From NCBI GenBank assembly GCA_963693305.1, contig OY855907.1, forward strand, positions 35,051,801-35,115,800: 64,000 nucleotides of DNA, given 5' to 3'. Shown in pieces: positions 10,701-23,700 of this stretch. The translations under genes and the position numbers were made by a program. The notes beneath the pieces were generated by a model. That model ran no database searches, was not told the DNA's origin, and saw only the letters and a program-made list of their open reading frames with translations. Source of the stretch: Meandrina meandrites (lineage: Eukaryota; Cnidaria; Anthozoa; Scleractinia; Meandrinidae). How positions within the stretch are numbered: the stretch's first letter is position 1; the number at the start of each line of letters is the position of its first letter.

Positions 10701-13700
10701 GCCGACTTCGAATTGCTTGGAATGAAATGGAATAATTGTTATTATTATGATAAGGCTTTGCCGATGGGGTGTTCAACGAGCTGTAGCATTTTTGAATCCT
10801 TTAGCACTGCTTTGGAATGGATAGCCATAAGCAAGCTGCAGGCGTCTGCAGTTTTGCATATTCTCGATGATTTTTTATTTATTGCTGCAACGGAAGAGCG
10901 TTGTGCCCGTGACTTATCGAGTTTTTTGGGCCTTTGTAAATACCTAGGTGTCCCTATTGCGACAGAAAAAACGATGGGTCCTTTTTCGACGCTCCAATTC
11001 GCTGGAATTACCCTCGATTCCTTAAATATGGAAGCTCGTTTACCTGTCGACAAACTGCAGAAATGTCATAATTTGCTATCAGAATTTCTCCGTAAGCGCT
11101 CGGTCACGCTGCGAGATCTTCAATCCCTGATTGGTCTCTTAAACTTTGCGTGTTCGGTATTTGTACCAGGGCGCGCTTTTTTGCGCCGCCTGATTGATCT
11201 CACCACAGGAATTCAGCGTCCCACCCACCACATCCGGCTCACGAAAGCCGCGAAAGATGACCTGTGGGTATGGTTGCAATTTCTAGAGTTATATAACGGG
11301 AAATCTTTCTTTCTAGACGACATTTGGGAAACATCGAATTCGCTTGAGCTCTACACCGACTCGGCAGGTTCTCGAGGGTACGGTGCTGTTTTTGGCAATC
11401 ACTGGTTTTATGGCGCTTGGCCTCAAGCGTGGCAGTCTATAAACATTGCCACCCTTGAATTATTTCCAATCGTAGTCGCGTTACACATTTGGGGTCCAAC
11501 TATTTCAAACAAATGCGTTATCCTTTTTACCGATAATGCCGCCCTCGTCGACATCATTAACAAACAAACGTCGAAGGATAAGGGTATCATGGTTTTGGTC
11601 CGTAGTTTAGTGTTGTGTTGTTTGCGCTTTAATATCCTTTTTCGATCTCGTCACATTCCAGGTTTTTTAAACAAAAAGGCCGATTATCTCTCTCGTTTCC
11701 AGGTGGAGGAGTTCAAAGCTCTAACACCCGACGCGGACCTTTTCCCGACTGCGCTGCCAGAGGACCTACTGCCGGAGAGGTGGTCGATAACCTGAAAGCC
11801 TTACTTGGGTCCAGTATATCCGAGGGTTCAAAAAAGACTTACCAGCGCGCTTGGAGTGTTTACTCGCAATTTTGTAAGCGTTTCGGTGGAAATTCAATTC
11901 CCACGCTGCCATTAGACCAGGCTGCCGTGGCGCTATTTATTTCCTATCTGTCAGCAAGCAAATTAGCACCTTCTACCATTTCCTCGTACATTTCCGCAAT
12001 CAGCTACGCCCACAAAATTAAAAATTATCCAGACCCTACTAAGTCATTTTTGATAAGGAAGCTTTTATCAGCGCAGAGTCGCCGGGGCTCACCAGATGTT
12101 CGCCTACCGATCACGCGACCTGTGTTGCATGAGCTCATTTCCTCATTAAGGCACACCACCGGGTCGGCTTACCAGCGTACGCTTTACACGGCGATGTTTC
12201 TGATAGCATTTTACGGCTTCTTTCGAGTGGGCGAAATAGCAGCCAAGACCAAGGGTTCAGTGCATTCGGTATTACAATTTAGACAAATACAATTTCTGCC
12301 AAATGCTCAAGAGTCGCGCACGGCTAAGATTACAATCTCCGAGTTTAAACATAATATCTCTAATAGGCCATTTGAAATCAAAATACAGCGTGAGGACTCC
12401 CAGCCTTTTTGTCCGCTCGATGCTCTTATCCAATACTGCATGGTTAGGGGCTCTGGTCACGGCCCCCTTTTTTGTTTTCCTGACGCATCCCCTGTAACAG
12501 TGGGTCAATTTAATACCGAACTACATCGATGCCTTATTTTCTGTGGCCTCGATGTCGCACATTATAAATCTCACAGTTTTCGCATCGGTGCCGCAAGTCA
12601 CGCGGCTGAAATGGGCTTTACCGACGCACAGATTAGAACCCTTGGTCGTTGGAAATCTGACGCCTTTAGACTTTATATTCGCAATGAATCGTTACACGCT
12701 AACTAACTGCTCCACGTGGCAAGAGATTCAAGCAGGGGCTTGTCTCTTTACTACGGGTTAGTGGTTTCCTTTATTTATATTTTTTCTCTCCTGTAGAGGC
12801 TCTATTGTGCGGAATTTAAGCATGGGCTTGTTCCCTCACATAATAATTCATTATTACAACTTTGCTATGCGAGAGTTTAAGCAGGGGCTTGTTCTCAAGT
12901 AGCTAAGTTTCTTAGATACAAATGTGTTGCAGCTAGTATCGGCAACTTTATAATTACTGTCATTATCTCCGCTATGCGGCGGGAAGTTAAGCAGGGGCTT
13001 GTTCCCCCGGTAGTAGCCGGTTATGACTATACTTCATTTCATCTAATAAAGTTTGTTTTTTGCTCATTATCTTTCTACTATGGGGAAATTAAGCAGGGGC
13101 TTGTTCCTCAGCAGCACGCTAGCATTTAATCTATTCTTTCAAGCTTTAATGTATGACGTCTTAGCCGTCATTTGTTTACCTTTTCAATCTGGGATCCTGC
13201 TTTGGTGGGGCTTGCCACAATTTTGTGTGGCGTGTGGCCTGTTTTCACGCCCACCTGCGCTAACGATCCGTCGCGTTTTTGGTAATTAAGCTGTCACTGA
13301 AGTTATTTTAGTCAATAAATCGCCACTCTCGTGGCCAAATTATTCCATCTTGGTTATCTCACTTTTAATCTGGGTTGTCTTCCGGTAAACAACTGGCAGC
13401 TAACAATTAAAGGTTTTCGTAGGCATCTACATAAAACCACGAGATTATGGACACCGCCATAATGTCATTTATGTAGAGGCCGACATTAGCTTAGTAAACA
13501 ATAATTTTAGTATAGTAAACATTTTAGTATAATAAACATTTTAGTATTATCTTATCGTAATTGCCATGTGGCTGTTCTGAAGGCTGGAATTCGGCGTATA
13601 TCCGTTCATCTATAATCAAGTTAAATATCTTGAATTCCGCGGTTAATTCCCATCATACAAGGAGAGTGAAAGACATGCGTTCGTCCTCATTCTTCGTAAC

Positions 13701-16700
13701 CTTCGAGGAGTTCACATCAGTGAATTTTCCCTCCTCCATCCCCAGTCAGTCCGCCTTCACTAGTCATTGGCCTTTACTCTTGCTTGCTGGGCCTGTTTTC
13801 ACGCCCACCTGCGCTAACGATCCGTCGCGTTTTTGGTAATTAAGCTGTCACTGAAGTTATTTTAGTCAATAAATCGCCACTCTCGTGGCCAAATTATTCC
13901 ATCTTGGTTATCTCACTTTTAATCTGGGTTGTCTTCCGGTAAACAACTGGCAGCTAACAATTAAAGGTTTTCGTAGGCATCTACATAAATACTATTAACG
14001 ATAAAAGACGATACATGCTGAGGTTAAATTTAATTTTGCTTTGACACAAAACAATAAAACGTCAAACTGACATGCTTAACATTTTCTACAATTTAAATAT
14101 TGAACTTTATTGATAACTTGCAAAACTGCCGAAATTCACTTTTTTCCCTGAGTATTAGCTTTGTTCCACTTTGAGCAACTGCGCCATGGGGTATAAGAGG
14201 CATTGTGAGAGCAAATTGACCAAGCCGTCCAAGAACGCAATATGGGGACACAAATCATACTTGTTCCCCGTCCTTTGGATTTAAAACTTAACACAGGTTT
14301 ATAACCAGAAAACTTACTTGAAGGTTTTCATTTTAGACGGGTTGGGCTCATGCAAATTTCTGATTTCTCGCAGAACCGCCAAGAGTATTGCAAAGTTGAT
14401 CTGAGGATAAAAGAAAGAAGGCAAAATAAGGTTCCAGTTATCATTCTTTCTGTCGCTAGGTCGATCGGTTGGTTGTTCGGTGGGTCAATCGGTAGCCATT
14501 CGGTGGGTAACAACAACAACACTTGAGCTGTATTTGCATGACCATAAAACAATACAGTATTGCAAAAGCATAAGGTAATATATAATAGCAATGATTACGA
14601 TGATTACAATGATTACAATAAAACTAATCAAATAATCAGTGATCAAGAATATGATAATAAATTGTCTCTCATTTCAATGCAAGACGATATAAACTGCACT
14701 AATTGCATATTAATATAATAGTCAGTGGAGTTCATTAATTGCACAGTCAAGGTTGAAATTGATAACTGCTTGGGATTCGAAATTATATGATCTATTTTAC
14801 TGAAGTTGTCTCTAATTGATGAATATCTTGGACAATGAAATAGAAAATGGGTTTCATCTTCAACATTATGCCCACAAGTAAGTGGATGGATTGATCGTGC
14901 TCGGTTAGTCAGCCAGTCACTCTATTTAGGATCTGCCCGCCCGCCCGCCCGTTAGTAAGTCAGTCATATCCTAGCCTGCGCCCCTCGCTGCTTGGCGGCA
15001 AGGACCAAAGCATGAGGCCGCTAAAAAATGCACTCGCTCGCGAAATCCCGCCAGCTACGCAGGCTAGTCATATCCAGGATGGGCTGGTAGGTTAGACTTA
15101 CCAATGTAATAAGTAACACGGGAACGATAAATGCCCAGCTGAGATGTTTATGGAATGACAGCCAGCAACTGTAAAATAAAACACGTGCCAGAGTCATTCA
15201 AACAACAAATTGCTGAAAGTAAGTAATCGAATTTTCTACTCCTGTAGAAAGTCTGAAGGGAGCAAAGAGAGAGAAATTAGTCGAAGAGTACTTCCATATA
15301 TGTTTATTAAAATAAGTAAAAAACAAATATGTTCCGACAGAAGAAATGGAAAGAGATAGGCGCTGTACGAGTAAAGTGCACGTGTCTTCCCAGTGATTCA
15401 AGGCGCTGCCGTTAAGGCCGTTGTGTCCCCGCTTTTACTTACAAGTTTTCGTTTGTGTAATTCTGTAATCCTTGATCGTCGCTAGAACCAATGGCAAGGG
15501 AAATCACTACTGGTATAACTGGGTAACCTAACAAGACATATAAAGGATTACAATGATAATTGAAACATCATTCAATCAGGAACTTTGAGTAAGAAGATGA
15601 TTCCTAATAAACAAAAGAGTCAGGCAAAGGACAAGTGTCTCATCTGGTCTCAGCAAGGGCGATTGAAGTAAGTCGAGCAAGCGCAGTTTCAAGTTGAGCA
15701 AGCGCAGTTTCATTGAATCAAACTGAAGGTTGTCATGTAACTGTTAAAGAAATTCCACCCTGTGTTTTGATAGGTTGCGACTATTAAATGCTTGCGTCGG
15801 TGTTATTACACAATCCAAAAGACGTTATTCTGAGAGTCGTAAAGACAGGATGACCATGCACGCACAGTTGTCCGGCCTTTTTCGTTTTCACAAGTTACAA
15901 ATAGCTACTAAAAATCGAAGACTTATCGAGCACGATATTATTTAATAGATAGTTACTGAGGTTCATAGCATCGTACCCAATAATGCTGTGAATCGAAGTA
16001 ATCATCTATTACAATTATTTACCCTCCCCAAACCCTATTTTTCTCTCTCTGCATTACATCGACAATTGCAGTCGCTTCCACATTGATGTTTTGGTACATG
16101 CATGGTTGCAATCGTTGATGCACTGCAGAGAGACAACAGTAGGAATTCATGAGCGTCAATAATTATTATTGAATTGCTTACCCCAAGCAAATAAGTACAG
16201 GTATCGCACGCTCACTGTGCTGAACACTTCAACGATCATGATATACAAGAAAACGCCTTCCAATAACATCCAACCAAACGACGCTAGGTACAGATAATGA
16301 AGCAAGACGGCTACTAAGACGCACACGGACTGAAAGTAAAATAAATAAGCTTTATCGTGCCCACATGCGTTACAACCCTGAATGAAATGCATGACGTCGA
16401 GGGCTAGATAAAGGGTAGGAAAATGGACGACAAAGCTGGCGATTAAAATCACGCAGTTCCTCTCTTAACCGAAGAGTAAAAAAAAATAATAAAAAAATAG
16501 GTGCAAGCAATCTGTGAGCGAAAAATGACTAAATACATGGACTTGGCATGGGACGCACTATGATGGGCTGGCATTCCCAGTTGTCGGGAAATACTTAGCA
16601 GGACCGCCATGGCAAAACGTTGAAAAGCAAGAAATTTGTAACTCGCTGCGTTTGTACTCAAGTGACCCATACCATCGATGGGTTCTGGCGATGAACACAA

Positions 16701-18434
16701 GGTGTCCTTACAGGGAAGGAACTACAAGCACTCCTATTCATGCCTATTGCCCATCAATGGCATACTAGTCTATCAGAAATGGCTCCGAAACATTTTCTTT
16801 CAGGTTTTCCCAAGCATTCACAAGTATATGTACCTGTTGCACTTATTTCCCCGCTTTTTAGAAGGGACAGAATTCAAACACAATGGGTATTTCTCAATAT
16901 CATATATCTTAAAAGAAATTAAAAAAAAAAAAAATAAAAGACTACTCACTGTATTTTTCGTTGCCTCGATTCCAGAAAGAAACACCACTTGAGCAAGAAA
17001 CAGGGCGGTAACTAGATTAATGCGAATTTGAATTCCTTCTGCTTTGAATTTCCTAAAATATGAACCAAAACCAAAAATAAAATATAATCATTAAATACCG
17101 ATGATACAGGAAAAAGAATTTTCATTCTAATCATTGTTTGTGAAAGTGATTATTTGCATAGATGCATTGATAAGAGTTTTTAACTATCTGGTTATTACGG
17201 TTATGAAAGTCGACGAGAATTGAAAGCAACAACAACAACAACAACAGCAACTGCAAAACGGAAGTTGGACAACAGTTTCCATGACCCCTTACGCACTCAT
17301 AAGCATGCTCAATAAACCAGGTGAAAGTAGGTGAAAATGTACATCATCAACTTGTCAAACTAAAGCCAGGCACTTGTAGATTTTGATGAACATCTGAGCA
17401 GATTCCAGTTTGGCCAGTTCTCGGACGAGAACCAATGACAACGGGCTAAGGCTAGCAACAACGTTTTTGGTCATATTTTCCAAGACATACCGCTGACTGG
17501 AGCTGCCTACCGAGGAGGAAGGTTCCCTCTAGTTCTTTGGATTCTTTTAAATCCAATTTGTCAACATTTTTAACTCATTCTTTTGTACTCGTTCAGTCTT
17601 TAGCAAGTTTTATATTCTTATGACATTTTTAAAGATAGTTTTACAGTCGGCGTACAACAAAAACAACACCCTGTTTATTACTAAATAGAAGGATAACTTA
17701 GAGCAAGAGTTTAAACTTTCGTTAATTCGCGTGAAGCTATTTTTGGTACGACCAAACCACCCATATTTAGCCATTCAGTTTCAGGCAATCATTTTCTAAT
17801 CATAGTACGGGCACTGGAGTACTACCAAAGTTTCTACGTGGGATAGACCGTGTTGCCTAGCAACCCCTGCTGCTGACTGAGACCTGGTTTCAAACTTAAC
17901 CGACAACTGAACTCATAGGTACAGGATACGTTTTGAATGAAAATAGGGACCTTCATATTGGAGTACGAGTACGATTTTCGAATTTCGATCCAGTTATGCT
18001 TCCAGAGCCCTAACTCCTCCCTTTTGCTGACCAGTTGAATAGGAGGCTGTCGGTACGAGGTTTGAGTTGCCCAGCAGCGTGAGGTGCTGCCAAGACTATA
18101 GTAAATTTTGTAAAGACACCAGAAACATTATTTTTAAGAGAGCTTTAGAACTTCTGGAATAATTTTGATTATTTATTTATTCATTTATTTATTTTTGTAT
18201 ATCTTAAGTTATTCTTCTTATACATATATATTTTAATTCAAATAAGTAGTACATATAATGAAGTAAGTTAATTTAAATTAGTTTAATTAACATAAGTCCA
18301 ATACAATTTTATCTCGTTTACATATATATAAACTTTTAGATATTTTTTTATCCTTTTACAATTGTAAATTTAGTTAGCATCGGGCAGGCAAAGAGCCGCT
18401 CTGTGGATATACTGTCCGAAATGCCATTATTATT

Positions 18435-18493
<59 letters not shown>

Positions 18494-20643
18494 TATTATT
18501 ATTATTATTATGTAACAATCCAATGCAAAAGCACTAGGTTTGAAAAGTTCTACTCGTAGTCAATCTCGGACTCCTACTCCGATCTCAATGTCCCTAATAT
18601 ATCCCGAATTTAACCGCGGTCAAACGTCTGAGGCTGTTTTTGTTTTCTTATATCGAGAGAAATCATTCACGTTAACATGGAAGCATCAGTAAGGATATAT
18701 AAAATGGCTGCTGGGTGAAAATATATTTTCAGTTCTCTCAAACGCGATTCTTTACTTTTAAAATGCTCCGCACCCGAACAAAATTGCTTTGGCAATGGTG
18801 CCGACAGTACGCATTTCGCCGTTTTTAAACTCTCAGAACTTTTTTAGTAAATCTCCAAAAGTTTAGTAAGTCAGGAGAATACTTGTTAAGTATCAAACTT
18901 TGAACAGTGAAAATTAAAACCTTATCTTTGAAGTAGTTTTCTTGTTTCCTACTTTTTACCGCGGTTAACCCTAATATACTTACATGAATACAACGTATAC
19001 GAAGACGCTGAGAACTTCTCCAATAAGTGATAACGCACATCCAATGTAGGTTATGATAAGCAATGCTACTTTGTGCTTCGGTGGAATCTGACCATGCTTA
19101 CCTGTGGTCTTTTTTGCAAAAGAAGACAAAATGGAAAAAAGAGAGTTTTAGCAAGATAGGTCATTTTTACTGTCCAGCAAATGGAGGGTGGGGGAGTATT
19201 CAAATTTATTGCCCTCCATCTAATGCCCACCTCTAAGTCCTTGAATTGCATCAGGACAGCGAAATTTGTCAGGTGATTACAGCTGCAAATAGTTCTCTCG
19301 AGCGAAGAATCGTTCATTACCATACAGCCATCACTTGACCAAGTGCCATTCGAGGTCCTTAAAGAAAACATAAGAACAGTGTTACTTCCTGTAAGCGGAG
19401 ACCCCGGTAAGCCCAAACCATCCCCTCAGTGGTTAGCTCCACTGGTTGAGCGCGGACTTCTGTGCGAAAGGTCGAGGATTCGAGGAGAAAGTGCTGCCTT
19501 TATGACTATATCTTCAAACGGTTCGACGTTCTAGTCTTCTCGGATAAGGATCTATAAACCGTAGGCCGCGTCTCCTGCATCTTCAGTGTTATATGGTCAG
19601 AAGGGGACGCCATAAGATCCCACACACTCTCGCAAAGAGTAGGTCACGGAGTTCCCGGTGATGTGGTCTGGCCTTGTTTTATGGGCTGGTGCTTCACACA
19701 GAGTTAACCTCATTGCGCCTTTCCCCTTGGACAGAATTGTCCAAGAAAAGTTGGTACGACTTAAACTGACTATGACTTAAGAGAATTCGAAGTGTTCATT
19801 TATGGAAGGTTAAAAATGTTGTGCTTTTATGTGGCTTTGTTCGCTTACGGAAAGAATTATCGTCACAAAATGTGTTCTTATGCGGTGGTGCAACTAAAAA
19901 TATTGTGCTTGTTTTTGGCTTTTTCCGCTCACGGAAGGAGTTCCCCGGCAACGAGATGTGTCCTTTAGCGAAGGTGCAACTGTACTTAGGTTCTCCCCCT
20001 TCCCCCTTCTCTCCCTCACCAGATTGTTTTAATCGCTGAGTATCCACTGATACTTCTGATTTGAAGTGTTGACCTTTCCTAAGAACACAACCCGAAAACC
20101 CCAGTCATGTTAAGAGCATATTGTATTTTAAGCTTCCGCTCCAAACTTTAGGAAACTGTTTCATTTCAAAACATAATGCCTTTATTAGAATTTTGTCAAA
20201 TACCGTGAGAGAAAGACACGAAAAATCATAAAATGTTAGCAAAAAGACAAAAAACAAACAAACGTACCTAAGATCCTCTTTCCAGAAGACACATTTTCTT
20301 TGAAAGACTTTTTGATGTGCTTTGGGCTAAAAAGCAGAAATATAAATTATAGCCATTTAAGACCTTCTTCATCACATAATTGTACACAGTACAATGTTCC
20401 GTGAGTTCAAATCCAAAACATTTACATCAGCTGGTCGTTTTTTAATAAGATAGTGAATCAAACTCAACGTAATTCATAAGATAGATCGCACATGCTAAGT
20501 AAGTTAACAAACGATTGTTGCTGTTGATGTTTTGTTATTATAGTAGTTTTCTTAGCTGAACAATTTCATAGTTGTTGACATGCGTTTGTCATGCGTTTTA
20601 TACATGAGTCCCACATACACTGTACGTCATTAAAAGGAAAATA

Positions 20644-20700
<57 letters not shown>

Positions 20701-23700
20701 CGAAGAATGCTCAAAATGATTTAATCATGAAAATGTCAGATAGCGAGACATTATTTGATTCTTGGAGAGTTATTTCTATCTGTGATTGGCTGGCAATTTA
20801 TTTTTCCTCGACATTAAAGGCTTGAACGAGCAAACAAGTGATCTAGCAATTACACCCAAATTATATCTCACCTTGTTGTGGCTAAAATGAATTATGACTT
20901 TATTTGGAATCATCTTCTTATGAGGAGGTTCTAGTACAACTCCAACAACATCAGAATTGAGTGTGAAGCTTAATTATAAAATAACAACAAACCCATTAAA
21001 AGACAACGTAAATTAGTTTACCATATATATGCGCTATTGATAAAGAAGAAATGTTCATTTGTCACGAGCGTGGACCAAAGAAAAATCTGAGTCCCGGACG
21101 GAAAGCAAACCCATGACCTCCCAAGATCGGTTTGGCCGATATTTTTCCAAACGAAATCTCACCCTTTTCTGGTGCCTTTAGCGATCATTTCCTGCTTGCA
21201 AAATTACTTTAATTATTAGGCGAGTCTGATTGTGATTTTATTTCACTTACTTGCTGATATTTCTCTGTGTAAAATTTACATCTTGGTCACGTGTCATGCT
21301 GTGTAACACAACTGCGACAACTCTTTCTAAAGGCGACGATGAAAAAATACTAATGCATTAATACGTTGATCATCAAAAATTAATTTTATGTCACGTTCTT
21401 TAGGGCTATTTTTAATTGCCGTTCGGGTGAAGCTCATACATACACGAATATGATCACCCATAACTTTGGGAAAAATCGCAGAGATACGTGCCCGTGAAAA
21501 TATGATTTCCATGAATTCATTAATTTCCGCGACCAGGGATTATAACAATATATTTTAGAGAATACGTGTAATAAATAAAGAAGATGGCGAACTGTTTTTT
21601 TTTTTTTAATATTACAATGATGACAATGTCAAATAGTTTGATGATCGTTGCCTTACATTACAGTGCTACCCACCTACATCCTTAAATACTTGGGATGCTA
21701 TTATGACTTTAATCTCTTTGCTTTCTTCGTTGTTGTTACTTGTGTTGAAACTTATTTCGGTATCGTTGGGAAATCCTTTTGGCACTTTCTTCACTTTTGT
21801 ATCTGCAGACATCACAAAAAATCAGTCGGTAAGCTTCCGCAAAAAAGGACCATGTTTACTCTAAAACCTGTCTGAAACTTGATTGAATCTTTGGTTTTGG
21901 AAAGGCGCCTGGGGAAAAGGCAGACCTGGCCTGATGGTGACATGCTCACGTGACTATTTCTGTCGTGACCAGGGGTGCTTACCATTTACACAAACCACCC
22001 GGCTGAAAATGTTATGCGTAAAAATTAAATGATTTAACCTAACATTATCGGAGATGGAAAAGTTACGAAGGAGAGCCAAAAACTGCTGAAAAGACTAAAA
22101 AGAGTGAAAAGTGCGTATTACCCCGTCCAGTAGTCCATAATTTCTAAACCTTTCCTAACAGACAATGGCGCGTACCATTTGAATTTCCATCCGGAGTTTC
22201 CGGAATTTCGGTGTAAATGGTAAGTACCCTGGGTGTTGGCAATCGGTAATCTTCACCGCACACTGGTAAGTGCATTCCATTTGCTAAATTCTGCCTGCCC
22301 TTGATTTTACCAGCTGATATCTTAATCTTAACTGTTAATCATACAAAGCTCTCCGTTATAAAAAAAGACAAAAAAGAAAGTATTAAATTCTATGCAAAAT
22401 TTTATATTGGTTCACTGACGGTCTCGTTTTCGAAATAAAACATCTTGAAATATTTTGTCATAAAAGAAAATGTCGCTGAAATGTCACAAAAAAGATAGGT
22501 TAAGTCTTTTTTGGCATGATAATATTTTAAAAACTGAAAGAGAATGATACTGTTGGTAGAAACTACCGTACTTTGTAAACTTGAACAATTTTATGACCGC
22601 CATATTGTTGCCAAGAGAAGGACACCAACATGGCGGCGGATGTATACTAAATATGCAATTTCCTTAAAACTTTTTTTTGTAATAAGTACCTCGGCTATGA
22701 AAAACAATATAATGCTATAATTGGAACGAAATGTTTCTTTCGGCCTGCTCTATAGCCTGTTTGTTTCTAAACGTTGTTCATGCAGGTAAACGTCTCTGGT
22801 TGGTCAAAACCACCAATACCTGTAGTGGAAAGTCGAAGCACACTTACCCATGTCAGATCCCGTATCTATAGAATACGCATGGTTGTCTTTTTCGCAATAT
22901 GTCCGACAACAGCTTAGGACAGCATCCTCTACTAAGCAGCTCCCAAGCGTCATTCCGTTGAACCGTTGACAAGACCACGGATGAGGCAGTTTCTGTTAAA
23001 TTCAAACAACCAAGGCATCGAAAAAGATAGTTTTATTGTCATAAAAACAAAGGATACTTTCTTGGAAGACGAGTGGCCGGCTTAGTTGCTCCTTGTCCCC
23101 ATCCCCATCCCAATTGTGATTCAAGACCCTCTTCGCTTTCCTTACCCAGCTTGGCGGTATATTTTAATCCGATCCAAGGGAAAATACAAACAACTTTAAC
23201 ATTTGCCCTTTCGTCAGTTAGTTAAGTACTTACCTGCCCTGTTGAGTGGTCGACATCAAGTTTCGAGCATTCTGAAAGCTACAAGAAATACAAAAGTAGG
23301 ATTTATCATAACTACTCTCCATTATAATTCTTCATTATCATTATTACTAAGACAGGTGCTCCTGTTTGCCTAGCTAGGTGTTTTCCTTAGAGTTAGCTTT
23401 GATGCAAATATCTGTGGGGCAAATATCCGTGAGACCTATAAGCTTCCGGCTATTTTGGGCGCGATCGCGAAAAGTGATGTGTCTTTATCGCTTTCCCAAA
23501 AACACATTAGTACATGTTTTCTGTTCCTAATAAACTCCTTAAACTTATTTTATTCTCACTTTTATATATTGCTAAAAGTAGAGCGGATTTTACTTTAGTT
23601 TGGAAAATAATTCGCAGTAGCTTCGTATCGCAAAACTACGCTAATTGATGGGTTTTTAAAAAAAGTCGCGCCATTTTTTCATCCAATAAGAGATCAAAAT

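Larger units (their letters stand above)
7879..13989 (+). mobile_element. Ngaro-like (DIRS-order) tyrosine-recombinase retrotransposon
   Basis: This 6.1-kb element has no LTRs. It has split direct repeats typical of Ngaro elements: A1 at the left end (7879-7902), B1 (13236-13435), A2 (13709-13732) and B2 (13790-13989). B1 and B2 are 200 bp each and look identical, suggesting recent insertion; A1 and A2 share about 23 of 24 bp. It encodes, in order, SGNH hydrolase, Gag with Cys motifs, RT-RNase H and a tyrosine recombinase. The host site is a gene A intron, in antisense orientation to the gene. SGNH hydrolase frames are known from some Ngaro elements (established knowledge). Confidence 0.9.

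Noticed and set aside
21327..21512. 61-aa minus-strand frame inside gene A as a GAIN exon
   Set aside because: It lies between two phase-matched GAIN exons that join without it and has no GAIN signature.
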